Source of the DNA: Streptomyces ortus | Lineage (GTDB): Bacteria > Actinomycetota > Actinomycetes > Streptomycetales > Streptomycetaceae | Direction of reading: 5' to 3' | Length of the DNA stretch: 64,000 nucleotides | NCBI RefSeq assembly: GCF_026341275.1 | Contig: NZ_JAIFZO010000002.1 | Span: forward strand, 6,602,118-6,666,117 | Part shown: positions 24,265 through 33,562 of the stretch, one piece after another | Layout of the letters: every line of letters starts with the position of its first letter | Position numbering within the stretch: position 1 is the stretch's first letter | Program-made: the position numbers and the translations under genes | Notes under the pieces: model-generated | Database searches by the model: none | Told to the model about the DNA's origin: nothing | What the model saw: the letters and a program-made list of their open reading frames with translations, nothing else

Positions 24265-27200
24265 TCACTTCCCGTAGTACGCGTTGTAGATCGAGATCGT
24301 CGACTTGTTGCCCTTCTTGTCGGCGATCTTGGCGTGGAACGAGATCCCCTTGCCCTTGGCCGGGTTCGTGACCGCGATCTTGCCGTCCTTGACGGTGACC
24401 TTCTTCCACGTCTGGCCGTAGTCGTACGACACGTACACCGACAGGGACTTCAGGTTCGAGCCCGCCGCCGAGCCCTGCACGGTCACCGGGACGGAGACCT
24501 TCTTGTCGGCCGGGACCCTGCTGTCCAGTCCGACGGCCGCGTCGAAGCGGATCGCCGACGCGGGCAGCTTGGCCAGGTCTGCCTTCTTGGAGCGGAAGGT
24601 CCAGCTGGCGTCGACGCGGGTGGAGGCCGCGGCGACCTTGACGCTGCGCTTGATCGAGGTGGTCAGCTTGTACGCGGCGTCACCGGCCGGAACCTTGAAG
24701 GTGCCCTCACCGACCAGCGGGTCGCTGTTCGAGCCGACCTTGGCGCCGTTGCGGTAGAGCGTCGTGGTGACCGCCGAGTAGAGCGACGAACCGGCGTGGG
24801 ACTTGCCGTCGGCGAACAGCGGCAGATAGCCGTAGATGCCGTTGCCCTCGCGGTAGAGGCCGAAGTCGCCGCCCACGCGCGGGCCGAAGACCCCCGCGTT
24901 GAAGGTCTTCTCGTAGCTCTTACCGGCCTTGAAGGTCTGCGGAGTACCGAGCATGTATTCGGCCTCGACGATCGGGAAGCCGTCTTCGTCGAGCCCGCCG
25001 TGCTGCTCGAAATCGAGCTTCCACTTCACCCCGCCCGCGGTGGACAGGTGCAGCGTGCGCGTGCCGGGCAGCGTCTGCTGGATCCCGGTCGGAAAGTAGC
25101 CTGGACTACCAGGCAGCTTGCCCTCGGCGAAGATCGCGCCCTTCTTGCCGCTCGACGAGGCGCCCAGACCGGTCTTCACCGTGGCCAGTTCGCTCGCCTT
25201 GTAGTGCTTGGTGTAGCCGGTGGCGAGCTGCTTGACCTTGCCGCCGGCGAGGGTGTCGTACTCCTCGGCGGGCTTGGTCCAGAGACCGGCCCAGTCCTGG
25301 TACAGGGTGCCGTCGGTGACCTGCGGGCCGGCGTGCGCGGTACGGAAGTTGGCGTACGAGTCCAGCCACCAGCCGAACCCCTCGCTGCCGTACGCCGTGC
25401 CGACGGTGTAGGTCGGCCAGACGGCCCCCGACTTCGCCGCCGCGTCGGGCACGGTGATGTCCACCGGCTTGGCGGTCCGCGCGTCCACCGTGATCGTGGC
25501 CTTCTTGGTGACGCTCAGCTTCGGCTGCGCCACCCAGTCGATACCCTTGGCGGCGTCCTCCGGGTCGACCAGGATCCCGGTGTTGAAGATGTAACCGCCC
25601 CTGGGAACACGGACCTTGACGGTGCCGGACTCGTCGTAGGGCGAGTAGTACTTGTCCTGCGCGAGCCCGGAGACACCGACCAGCTTGGCGCTGTAGTACT
25701 TCGCCGGGTTGCCGTCACGGCCGAGGAACTTCAGCGTGAGGTCGTACGCCTCCGCCTCGCGCTGTACCGCCGCGGCTGTGCGTACGCTCTGGCCGCCGTC
25801 GGTCGCGGTCACGTACGCGGAGTAGGTTCCGTCGAGCGTGCCGCCCAGCCTGGTGTCGGCCGTGAGGTCGGCGGAGGCCGTGCCGCCCGCCGGGACGGTC
25901 AGCATCTTGGTGGCGAGTGTGAAGAAGCCGGCCGGTGCGGCCTGCCCCTTCGGGTCGGTACCCGCCACCGCCAGATTCAAGGTGACATCGCTGGTGCCGA
26001 GATTGCGATACGTGACCTCCTTGGTGACCGGGGTGTCATCGGTGTGCGGCCACTGCGCGACGCCGAAACTCACCGACGACGGCTCGGCGACCACACTCTG
26101 TCTGATGGCCTGGTCGACCTGGATCCGCCCCGAACCCTGCTGGAACGGCGTGTACTTACCGCCCTTCGCCGAACCGGTCAACGCACCCTTCAACTCGGCA
26201 TACGTCCACTCGGGATGCTGCTGCTTCAGGATCGCCGCGGCGCCCGCGACGTGCGGGGTGGCCATCGACGTACCCGAGATGGTCACGTAGCCGGGGGGCT
26301 TCTCGCCCACCTCGCGGGCTATGACGCTGCCCGGGGCCGAGGCGGCCGTGGTGTCCACGCCGGGTGCGGTCACGTCGGGCTTGATCTGCCCGTCGAGGCC
26401 GGGGCCCGTACTGGAGAAGTCTGCCAGCTTGTCCGTGTCGTCGACGGCGCCGACGGTGAGCGCGGCCTCGGCGCTGCCCGGGGAGCCGATCGTCTGCTCG
26501 CCCCCGTCGTTGCCCGCGGCGATCGCGAAGAGGATGCCCTTCTCCTTGGACAACTTGTTGACCTGGGCCTCAAGCGGATCGATCTCGGGAGTGTCCCCGC
26601 CGCCGAGGCTGAGGTTCACGACGTCGGCACCCTGCTCGGCCGCCCAGTCCATACCGGCGAGGATGCCGGAGTCCTCGCCGTAGCCGTCGTCGTCGAGCAC
26701 CTTGCCGTTGAGCAGCTTGGCGCCGGGCGCGACGCCCTTGTACGTGCCCGCCGACTTGGCGCCCGTACCGGCCGCGATGGACGCGACGTGCGTACCGTGG
26801 CCGTACTTGTCGGTCGCGTCGGGGGACGTGGAGAAGTTCTTTTCCCCGACCACCTGCTCCTTGAGGTCCGGGTGGGTCGCGTCGACACCGGTGTCGAGGA
26901 CGGCGATCTTGACGCCCTTGCCGTTGTACCCGGCGGCCCACGCCTTGTCGGCGCCGATCTGCTTGACGGACTTGTCGAGGCTGGCCTTGCGGACCCCGTC
27001 GAGCCACACGTGGGCGATGCCGGAGGCGGTGCTCGCGCCGCCGGGCCGCGTGTCGGTGACCGCGGCCCACAGGTCGGGCGCGTCGCCCCTGGGTGTCAGT
27101 ACCGCGTCCGCGTTCAGCGACGTGAGGGTCCGGCGGACCTTGGTGTCGCCGGCGTCGCGGACGTCTGCCTTGGCTGCGGCGGCCGCACCGCGGTAGCCGA

Positions 27201-27582
27201 CGATCAGTTTGAGTCCCTGCTTCTGGGCCTTGCGGATGGCCGACTTGTTGAGCTCGGTGACGTCGAAGAGCCGCTGGTCGAGCTTGCCGCCGGCTATCAG
27301 CAGCGCGGCGTCGGCCGGTACGACGAGGGTGTGTCCATCGGTCTTGCGGATCTGGACGGGTATCGCCTCGCGGCCCTTGGCCCGCTCCAGGCCGACGAAG
27401 CGGCCCTTGGCGTCGATGACGACACGGTCGCCGGTGATCAGGGTGATGCGGTGCTTGGGCGCGGTCTGCACGGCCGGGGCACCGGTCCTGCGCTCGGGCT
27501 CCGCCGACGCCGGGCTGGTCATGCCCGCGGCCAGGGCCACGGCTGCCGCCGTGGCGATCGTGGCCGCGCACGCTCTTCTCAC
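24265..27582 (-). CDS. Large secreted subtilisin-like serine peptidase (S8)
   Basis: A 1105-residue exported protease. GTG 27582 (GGAGGAG 14 bases upstream) gives signal peptide VRRACAATIATAAAVALAAG with an ASA cleavage site. The same start region is preserved in the relic at 14553, which supports the choice. A propeptide with HRITLITGDRVVID follows, then the catalytic triad: Asp in IAVLDTGVDATHPDL, His in YGHGTHVASIAAG, Ser in SGTSMATPHVAGAA. The ~600-residue C-terminal part is beta-rich, ending with VYVSYDYGQTWKKVTV. It degrades protein outside the cell. It is divergent from the two-component genes across 790 bp. Confidence 0.93.
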   Translation of the reverse strand: MRRACAATIATAAAVALAAGMTSPASAEPERRTGAPAVQTAPKHRITLITGDRVVIDAKGRFVGLERAKGREAIPVQIRKTDGHTLVVPADAALLIAGGKLDQRLFDVTELNKSAIRKAQKQGLKLIVGYRGAAAAAKADVRDAGDTKVRRTLTSLNADAVLTPRGDAPDLWAAVTDTRPGGASTASGIAHVWLDGVRKASLDKSVKQIGADKAWAAGYNGKGVKIAVLDTGVDATHPDLKEQVVGEKNFSTSPDATDKYGHGTHVASIAAGTGAKSAGTYKGVAPGAKLLNGKVLDDDGYGEDSGILAGMDWAAEQGADVVNLSLGGGDTPEIDPLEAQVNKLSKEKGILFAIAAGNDGGEQTIGSPGSAEAALTVGAVDDTDKLADFSSTGPGLDGQIKPDVTAPGVDTTAASAPGSVIAREVGEKPPGYVTISGTSMATPHVAGAAAILKQQHPEWTYAELKGALTGSAKGGKYTPFQQGSGRIQVDQAIRQSVVAEPSSVSFGVAQWPHTDDTPVTKEVTYRNLGTSDVTLNLAVAGTDPKGQAAPAGFFTLATKMLTVPAGGTASADLTADTRLGGTLDGTYSAYVTATDGGQSVRTAAAVQREAEAYDLTLKFLGRDGNPAKYYSAKLVGVSGLAQDKYYSPYDESGTVKVRVPRGGYIFNTGILVDPEDAAKGIDWVAQPKLSVTKKATITVDARTAKPVDITVPDAAAKSGAVWPTYTVGTAYGSEGFGWWLDSYANFRTAHAGPQVTDGTLYQDWAGLWTKPAEEYDTLAGGKVKQLATGYTKHYKASELATVKTGLGASSSGKKGAIFAEGKLPGSPGYFPTGIQQTLPGTRTLHLSTAGGVKWKLDFEQHGGLDEDGFPIVEAEYMLGTPQTFKAGKSYEKTFNAGVFGPRVGGDFGLYREGNGIYGYLPLFADGKSHAGSSLYSAVTTTLYRNGAKVGSNSDPLVGEGTFKVPAGDAAYKLTTSIKRSVKVAAASTRVDASWTFRSKKADLAKLPASAIRFDAAVGLDSRVPADKKVSVPVTVQGSAAGSNLKSLSVYVSYDYGQTWKKVTVKDGKIAVTNPAKGKGISFHAKIADKKGNKSTISIYNAYYGK

Positions 27583-28372
27583 TTGCCTGCGCAAGTCTCC
27601 TCCTGGAGGCTTTCTGAAAACTTGGTGTCTTCTGGGTGCAATCGCTGGGTCCATGCTGTTCAGGCGTGAATTTGCCGCCATCCGCTTCCCATTGACGCGG
27701 TGTTCCTCATGTCTGCTCGTAAGGACAGGGGTTCGCTTTCGCCCGCCCGCTCGGACTTCCCCTTCGCTTGCGGCGTGATGATGGCCCGTCGTGCCCTTGA
27801 GCTTGACCACCTCGGCTCAGCATCCGGCGTCACCGGTGACGCACCCGAGGCCGGGGACCGGCCATCGGTCACAGGCCGGAGCAGTCGGCTCCTCTCTTTG
27901 CGACTACTACTGCATGACAGCGACTTCACGTCGGCACTGAAAGCGCGAGACCAAGGGCTGTCCCGTACCTCCCGGCGGGCGCATGACGACAGCTACGGCA
28001 CCTCGCGGCGTTGCCGGAACGCGCGAATACACCCGGTACGAGGGCGACTCCACGCCTTGCGATGCATCGCATCTGACGCCGCGCGCTGGTCCACCGTGAG
28101 TTGCGAGACAGCCCTTGGAGCGATGGTCAGTGACAAGGGCGCGGTGAAAACAATGGCTTTGGCTGGGCTCGGTGATGGTCGACGGGCGGGTGCGGAAGGG
28201 GAAACCGTCCTGGCCGCGGCGGGGGCACCTTCAGTAACGGACACGTGTGGCAGGGCCTTTCAGCAGTGGCCAGGACGCTGCGCCAGCGTGCCAGGACCTC
28301 GTTGACGGGATGCTGACCCAACCTGACCGGCCGATCAGGAAAGCGGGCCGGCGCTGTGCGAGGCTGCGTCGC
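27583..28372. other. 790-bp divergent intergenic region, no gene seen
   Basis: Lies between the S8 peptidase start and the response-regulator start. Open frames here have poor codon bias and no domains. It must carry promoters for both directions, but no single -35/-10 pair stands out. Its length is unusual for Streptomyces and it may contain eroded sequence. Confidence 0.5.
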
Positions 28373-29053
28373 ATGCGCATCCTGGTGGTCGAAGACGAGG
28401 TTGACCTTGCCCATACCCTACGTACTGGTCTGACCGCAGAGGGTTACAGCGTCGACCTCGCTCATGACGGCCGGCAGGGACTGTGGATGGCCCGGACCGG
28501 CGAATACGCCCTTGTCGTCCTGGACTTGATGCTGCCCGGACTCAACGGCTACAAGGTCTGCGCCCAGCTGCGCCGGGAGGCCAACGCGACCCCCATCCTG
28601 GTGCTCACCGCCAAGGACGGAGACTGGGACCAGGCAGAGGCTCTGGACACGGGGGCCGACGACTACCTGGCCAAACCCTTCTCCTACATGGTGCTCGTCG
28701 CACGGCTACGGGCCCTGGTCAGGCGAGCCCCCGCGGTCGCCCCGCCCGTCCTTGCCGTGGGCGACCTCTCTTTGGATGTCGCCGGCCGGGTCTGCCGCCG
28801 GGCCGGGACCCGGGTGGAACTCACACCCCGGGAGTTCGCAGTGCTGGAGCTGCTGGCCCGCCGGGTGGGTCAGGCGGTCTCCAAATCGGATCTGCTGTAT
28901 CACGCGTGGCCCGACGAAGCCTGGGATCCCAACCTGGTGGAGGCGCGCGTCAGCGCGCTGCGCAAGAAGGTCGACGCCGCGTTTGACCGGCGGTCCCTGC
29001 AGACCGTCCGGGGTACCGGTTACCGATTGGTGGATGACCGTGAACGCGACTGA
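28373..29053 (+). CDS. OmpR-family response regulator
   Basis: A 226-residue DNA-binding regulator. The receiver domain opens MRILVVEDEVDLAHTL, has the phospho-acceptor Asp51 in VVLDLMLPGLNGY, Thr in ILVLTAKDG and Lys in DDYLAKPFSY. The C-terminal winged helix (residues ~128-222) includes ELTPREFAVLELLARR and RVSALRKKVDAAF. ATG 28373 places the receiver at the N-terminus. Its 3' end overlaps the histidine kinase start by 20 bp, so the pair is one operon. The signal is unknown; the divergent S8 peptidase gene is a possible target by position only. Confidence 0.93.
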   Translation: MRILVVEDEVDLAHTLRTGLTAEGYSVDLAHDGRQGLWMARTGEYALVVLDLMLPGLNGYKVCAQLRREANATPILVLTAKDGDWDQAEALDTGADDYLAKPFSYMVLVARLRALVRRAPAVAPPVLAVGDLSLDVAGRVCRRAGTRVELTPREFAVLELLARRVGQAVSKSDLLYHAWPDEAWDPNLVEARVSALRKKVDAAFDRRSLQTVRGTGYRLVDDRERD

Positions 29054-30590
29054 GCCCCGACGCCGCTGGTGGCCGACCGTGAATGCGACCGGGCCGCGAC
29101 GCGGTTGGTGGCCGCGTTCGGTACGAGCCCGCACGGCCCTGGCCGCGGCCTCCGCCGCCGCCGTCATCCTGGTGAGCATCGGCTGGTGGGTACACTGCGA
29201 CGTTTATCGCGAGAGCACGCAGATCGCCGAAGGGCAGACGGAAAAACAGTTCTTGGCTCTCGTCGATCAGTTGGAGGAGGGTGTGGTTCCCCTTCGCCGA
29301 AGCACCGTGCCGTATGAGATCGTCGCGACCGGCCGCCGCGCCGCTGTCGCCTACGGCGGAGGCATGGAGGAGTTCGATCCCGGCACCCGCCATGTGCTGC
29401 CAGCCCCACCGAAGGCCGAGTTGCCCGCCCCACCGGACGAGGGGCCGAACTGGGGCTATACGACCCGTCCCGTGCGCCTGCCGGCGCGCCCCGACTCCGC
29501 ACCCGGGGGCCGGTTCGGCAAGGGCGGCGGAACCTACCTGGTCATGTACGACGATGTCAGGGCCGATGAACTGAGCAGCGACACAGTCGCCGCTCTGGGG
29601 GTTGCCGCCGACGCCCAACTGCGGGTCTATGTGGTGATGCTCCCGCACGCGGGCGAGGAAATGGCCGAGACGATCACCGAGGCCACCGACCGCCGGCTGC
29701 TGCAGGCGGGGCTGGTCAGCCTCGTACTGATCGCAGCCGTCGTCTACTTCGCCGTCCGCATCGCGCTGCGGCCGGTCGAAGCCATCCGCGTCCTCACCGC
29801 CTCGGTCACTGCGAGCGACCCCCGCGAACGCGTCACTGTTCCCGCCAAGGGACACGAGATCACCGCCCTGGCCACCACCATCAACAGCACCCTCCAACGC
29901 CTCGACGACGCCGCCGCCCAGCAACGCCGCTTCGTCGCGGACGCCGCCCACGAACTGCGCAGCCCCCTCACCACGCTCCTGACCAGCCTGGAAGTCGCCC
30001 TTGCCTATCCGGAACGCACCAACTGGCCCGCCGCGGCCACCACCGCCGCACGACAGACCCGCCGCCTCCAGGCCCTCACCGAAGACCTGCTGCTCCTCGC
30101 CCGCCTCGACACCCGCGCCCCCACAGCAGGGTCCGAAAATCTCGATCTGACAGCCCTCGCCTTCCGGCTGGCCGAGCAATACCCCTTCACCGAAAGCCCG
30201 TTGACCCTCACCTGTGACAGCACGGCCCCCGCACACGTACACGGAAACCCCGACGAATACGAACGCCTGCTGCGCAACCTCATCGACAACGCCGCCCGCC
30301 ACGCCGCGCACCGCATCCAGATCACCATCCGAAGCCAGGACGGCTGGGTCGTCCTCACGGTGCACGACGACGGACCAGGTGTGCCCGCCAAGGACGCCGA
30401 GCGCATCTTCGAACGCTTCGTCCGACTCGACGACTCCCGCTCCCGCGACGAGGGAGGCACCGGCCTCGGCCTCGCCATCGCCCGCGACCTGGCCCACCAG
30501 CACCGAGGCACCCTCACCCTCACGCCCCGAACCCTCGGAGCATGCTTCCAACTACGCCTCCCCCAAGCCTCGGCCTCAGCCGAGGAATAG
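29034..30590 (+). CDS. Sensor histidine kinase with duplicated N-terminal peptide
   Basis: A 518-residue membrane kinase. ATG 29034 lies inside the end of the regulator gene. Residues 2-27 are two copies of a 13-residue unit (TVNATEPRRRWWP and TVNATGPRRGWWP). Two transmembrane helices (~34-53 and ~228-247) flank a ~170-residue extracellular sensor region. HAMP linker, then the H-box FVADAAHELRSPLTTL with the phospho-His, N-box NLIDNAARHA, G1 DDGPGVPAKDAERIF and G2 GGTGLGLAIARD. It phosphorylates the adjacent regulator. The sensor domain is not recognised. Confidence 0.92.
   Translation: MTVNATEPRRRWWPTVNATGPRRGWWPRSVRARTALAAASAAAVILVSIGWWVHCDVYRESTQIAEGQTEKQFLALVDQLEEGVVPLRRSTVPYEIVATGRRAAVAYGGGMEEFDPGTRHVLPAPPKAELPAPPDEGPNWGYTTRPVRLPARPDSAPGGRFGKGGGTYLVMYDDVRADELSSDTVAALGVAADAQLRVYVVMLPHAGEEMAETITEATDRRLLQAGLVSLVLIAAVVYFAVRIALRPVEAIRVLTASVTASDPRERVTVPAKGHEITALATTINSTLQRLDDAAAQQRRFVADAAHELRSPLTTLLTSLEVALAYPERTNWPAAATTAARQTRRLQALTEDLLLLARLDTRAPTAGSENLDLTALAFRLAEQYPFTESPLTLTCDSTAPAHVHGNPDEYERLLRNLIDNAARHAAHRIQITIRSQDGWVVLTVHDDGPGVPAKDAERIFERFVRLDDSRSRDEGGTGLGLAIARDLAHQHRGTLTLTPRTLGACFQLRLPQASASAEE
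29037..29114 (+). repeat. 39-bp in-frame tandem duplication at the kinase N-terminus
   Basis: 29037-29075 and 29076-29114 are consecutive 39-bp copies encoding 13 residues each, differing at a few bases (EPRRRWW against GPRRGWW). The duplication adds a second Arg/Trp cluster just before the first transmembrane helix. Confidence 0.88.
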
Positions 30591-30866
30591 CGCGCTTCAC
30601 CCACGCAGCACTGGCCACCCGATGAGACACCGGTGGTCGGCCAACCACAAACGGCACGGGCGCCGCCAATTGCATCGAATGCGAACCAGCGACAGCGGGT
30701 GTATCGGCGCCAGCGAAGGCGGACAACACCTCGTTGAACAGGGATGTCCGGGCCGTTGCGTCGCGCGACGGAGGGGCTGGCGAGACCTGAGGGGCGGTAT
30801 GTGGCGTGCTGCCCGTTTCGCGCTTGCATCTGGAGCTTTCGGGCCGGCGGTGGCTTCTCCGGCTGG

Positions 30867-31253
30867 CTATGGCCGTGGCTGGGTGAGCAACCCCTGCTCG
30901 GGCTCGGTCAGGATCCCGCGTTCGACCAGACGCTTGAGCTTCAGCCGGACGTTGTTGACGCTATTGGGGGCGATCTCCAGATTCATCGACTCGCAGACCG
31001 CCCGTGCCCGCAGCGGTGCGTCGGCCGCAGCGAATCGCGAACTACTCGGAAGGCCTTCGCTCTTCCAGCATGGGCTGCCCGAAGGGTCCGCGTCGCCGGT
31101 GTCCGGGGGCCACTCTGAAACCCTCACTGCACCACTCGGCGGGTCACCATGCCGGTCGGTTGGTGTGTCAGCAAGTGGAGGCGGTTCCGGGAGGTGGCCA
31201 TTCGCTTCGACAGGACGACTACCGGGATCGAACAAGTGACTCGGCTCGTTCAC
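30867..31253 (-). pseudogene. Remnant with conserved C-terminus PLRARAVCESMNLE ... NNVRLKLKRLVERGIL
   Basis: Of 128 codons only the last ~50 look conserved: a helical, winged-helix-like segment (RARAVCESMNLEIAP, NNVRLKLKRLVERGILTE). This resembles the C-terminus of proteins often found beside Streptomyces transposon genes. The upstream part is Pro-rich and poorly biased. No ribosome site precedes 31253. The remaining DNA at 30591-31298 has no supported gene; a short plus-strand stretch near 31166 (WRRFREVAIRFDRT) might be IS5 debris, but is too short to call. Confidence 0.4.
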
Positions 31254-31298
31254 GTGGTCTCGGGGAAGTGGCAGTCGCAGCCTCGGGTTCGCAGACGC

Positions 31299-32798
31299 TC
31301 AAGTACCACTTTCGACAAGCCACTTCTGGTCCGGCGAGTTGTTCCGGGGCACGGCCACCACCACTGCTCCCGCATCGGGTGACACAGGTGCGACCGAGAG
31401 CTTCCCTTCATCCTGCATGAGGAGTTGCCCGTCACGCGTCAGGTCGAAGCGGAGGCCGAACGAGCCGTTCCCTTCGGAATCGCAGGGTTCCAGGTCCACC
31501 ACCTCGTCGTCACCCCCGGTGTCGAGGCACAGGTCCGGTTGGGCGAGATTTCGCAGCAGCCCGTCTCCCGTAGAGGTCCACTGCTGTGTCCGGGCCGCCG
31601 AGCACACGGAGAGGGTTATGTCGGCACCGCGCCTCGCCGCCCCACCTCGGATGTCCATGCACAGGTCTGCGGCAGCATTGCGCAGTCTGTCCCCCTGCGG
31701 CGTCACAGGGCGGGCCGTCGACGGCGCGGCTGGAGATGACGGGACCCCAGTCCCGCGTGGAGGCTGGGTATCCGTCGGCTCCGCGGCCTCGTCGGACCAG
31801 CGGACGGCTACCAAAAGTGCCGCCACCACGACGGCCGCGCCCGCAGCAATCCCTACGGCGAAGATCCTCGGGCTTATGCGCCGAGCAGCGTGCGGCCCTC
31901 CCTTCGAAATGCCGCCGGGGGCCCGCACGTTCTGGAAGTGACCGTCACGGGTGCGTACAGCTTCCGGGCCACCGGCGGCACTGCTCGGTACGCGCCTACG
32001 GCACGCGACAAGATAAGACTGGGCGTCCCCACCGAGCAACGCTTCCGCGAGCAGTACTCCTGGCTCCGTGAAGGAGAGTTCCAGTTGTTCAGCCGCTATC
32101 CGGCAGTAGGTACAGTCCTCCAAATGCACCTGCACTTCAACCAATAGAGAACCGCCGCGCTGCGGGGAGGCATCCAGGAGACGACTGTAGTTACGGCAAG
32201 GTCTGCCGTCCGACCCGTCGGCGTGAGCACGCAGGAGGGCAGCCCGCAGTTGCTCCCGTGCACGATCCAACTTGCCTCGCACCAAACCGCTTTCGATTCC
32301 GAGCAGAGCGGCGGTTACAGTCGGCGGCTCGGCCTCGACTTCCGTATGCCACAGAACGTACTGCGTGACTCTCGGAAGCATCATGAAAGCGGTGTGGGCG
32401 AGGCTTCGGCCCCCTGTCGACATCGTGCGCGTCGGCAGAATGCCGCTGGAGCCTTCCTCGGACCGCTCGGCCAGACACCGGGCCCTCTCTGCCTCCCTGA
32501 CGGCGAGGAGCAGGCGAGGTCGGATGGCGCCGACAGACCCGGACTTGACGAGGTCCTGCACCACTTGGCGAAATGCCTCAGCTCCGAGCATCCTCGACAA
32601 CTCGGCAGAACCAGCAGCACAGATCTCCGCGTAGTCGTAGAGCGATGGCCCATGGCGAGCCAACAGCGCGGCGACAGGCCGTACTCCGTCGATCTCCTCG
32701 GACATCCTCAGGGCGGCAACGAGGTCGTCATCGGATCCGCCCGCAGCAGTCTCAGGTGGTGAGCTGGAACTTTGCCACGAGTGATGGGTGGAGGACAC
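31299..32798 (-). CDS. Membrane fusion protein: sigma-factor-like domain, anti-sigma zinc finger, TM helix, ricin B lectin
   Basis: A 499-residue single-pass protein from GTG 32798. Residues ~25-190 resemble an ECF sigma factor with region-4-like LPRVTQYVLWHTEVEAEPPT and KLDRAREQLRAALL. Residues ~200-235 resemble the zf-HC2 anti-sigma finger (HLEDCTYC: His225, Cys229, Cys232). A transmembrane helix spans ~311-333. After a Pro/Thr linker, residues ~368-497 are a ricin-type beta-trefoil with QQWTST and QKWLVE (QxW signatures) and paired Cys. Sigma and anti-sigma modules would be cytoplasmic and the lectin outside, suggesting a carbohydrate-sensing transcription switch. The sigma-like part is divergent and may not bind DNA. 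Confidence 0.75.
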   Translation of the reverse strand: MSSTHHSWQSSSSPPETAAGGSDDDLVAALRMSEEIDGVRPVAALLARHGPSLYDYAEICAAGSAELSRMLGAEAFRQVVQDLVKSGSVGAIRPRLLLAVREAERARCLAERSEEGSSGILPTRTMSTGGRSLAHTAFMMLPRVTQYVLWHTEVEAEPPTVTAALLGIESGLVRGKLDRAREQLRAALLRAHADGSDGRPCRNYSRLLDASPQRGGSLLVEVQVHLEDCTYCRIAAEQLELSFTEPGVLLAEALLGGDAQSYLVACRRRVPSSAAGGPEAVRTRDGHFQNVRAPGGISKGGPHAARRISPRIFAVGIAAGAAVVVAALLVAVRWSDEAAEPTDTQPPRGTGVPSSPAAPSTARPVTPQGDRLRNAAADLCMDIRGGAARRGADITLSVCSAARTQQWTSTGDGLLRNLAQPDLCLDTGGDDEVVDLEPCDSEGNGSFGLRFDLTRDGQLLMQDEGKLSVAPVSPDAGAVVVAVPRNNSPDQKWLVESGT

Positions 32799-33396
32799 AG
32801 ACGAGCGTTCTTTCTCCTTGGGTGCACCGGACAGGTGCGTCTCCGGCCGATGCGGGGAACGATGACCGGCACGGACTGTGCGGCAATGACATCAAGAACG
32901 TGACGTCAAGTTGGGGGCCAGTCGGGTAATTTAACCCACCAACCTGGCGAAGGCGCTGAAAATGCGACGATTTGACTCGTGTAAGGAGAACGGCTGACTG
33001 TTTCAACTCTCGTGCACGTATGGCCACCCTGACACATCCGGACCACACCCAACAAGGGCGTTCAGTAGACGGAGAGTTCGAATCTATTAGTTACCAGCGG
33101 TAAATGCCTCTACGTCCAATCCCGACCCGTGGAAAATGCTTGAGAAATATGCCGGCATCAGCCCCTCCCTTCCCCGGCGCGTTCCAGAGGAGGAAGGTGC
33201 TGTTCCGCGAAACGGGCAGTCGGGCGGGCCGCGGAAGCCGAAGCAAAGTCGCCGCGCCGGGTATTGCTGTGCACCCATCCCCTGCTCGCCCCCGGGCTGC
33301 GTGTTCCCCGACGCCATGGACGGCCGGTCGAGGTGAGGGACACGAGGTTGGCGGGCCACTGTGTTGCGAGTGGCCCGCGCGGGGAAGGCGCCGTGC
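32799..33396. other. AT-enriched gap with no intact gene
   Basis: About 600 bp between the sigma-like/ricin gene and the MFS relic. The stretch 32920-33110 is markedly AT-richer than its surroundings (for example GGTAATTTAACCC and CTATTAGTTACC), suggesting foreign DNA or a promoter. Open frames on both strands lack codon bias and domains. Confidence 0.5.
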
Positions 33397-33555
33397 GACC
33401 AGCGACACTGGCATCGCGCGGAACACCGTCATCACCAGAATGATCGCCGCGACCACCAACGTCACCACCGCCCCGCCCAACGCGATCGCCATACGGGGGC
33501 CCCACGTCTGCGCCACCCGGGTCGCGGCCAGGGTGCCGAGGAACCGCCCTTTGTC
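33397..33555 (-). pseudogene. C-terminal remnant of an MFS transporter
   Basis: Read on the minus strand, GRFLGTLAATRVAQTWGPRM leads into one hydrophobic helix (AIALGGAVVTLVVAAIILV). The pattern matches the penultimate loop and last helix of major-facilitator permeases (VAQ.WGPR..L..GG). The 5' ~90% is missing; upstream is the glycosyltransferase stop. Beyond the helix the frame runs into non-conserved sequence. Confidence 0.5.
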
Positions 33556-33562
33556 CTGTCCG

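Noticed and set aside
23905..27669. A 1254-codon plus-strand frame opposite the S8 peptidase
   Set aside because: It is an antisense shadow of high-GC coding DNA. The composition is unnatural and there are no motifs, while the minus strand has the complete catalytic triad.
28127..28414. Minus-strand frame in the 790-bp gap before the response regulator
   Set aside because: His/Pro/Arg-rich, no ribosome site, and it overlaps the response-regulator start.
31149..31260. Plus-strand peptide WRRFREVAIRFDRT resembling an IS5 transposase C-terminus
   Set aside because: Too short and without flanking conserved blocks to call.
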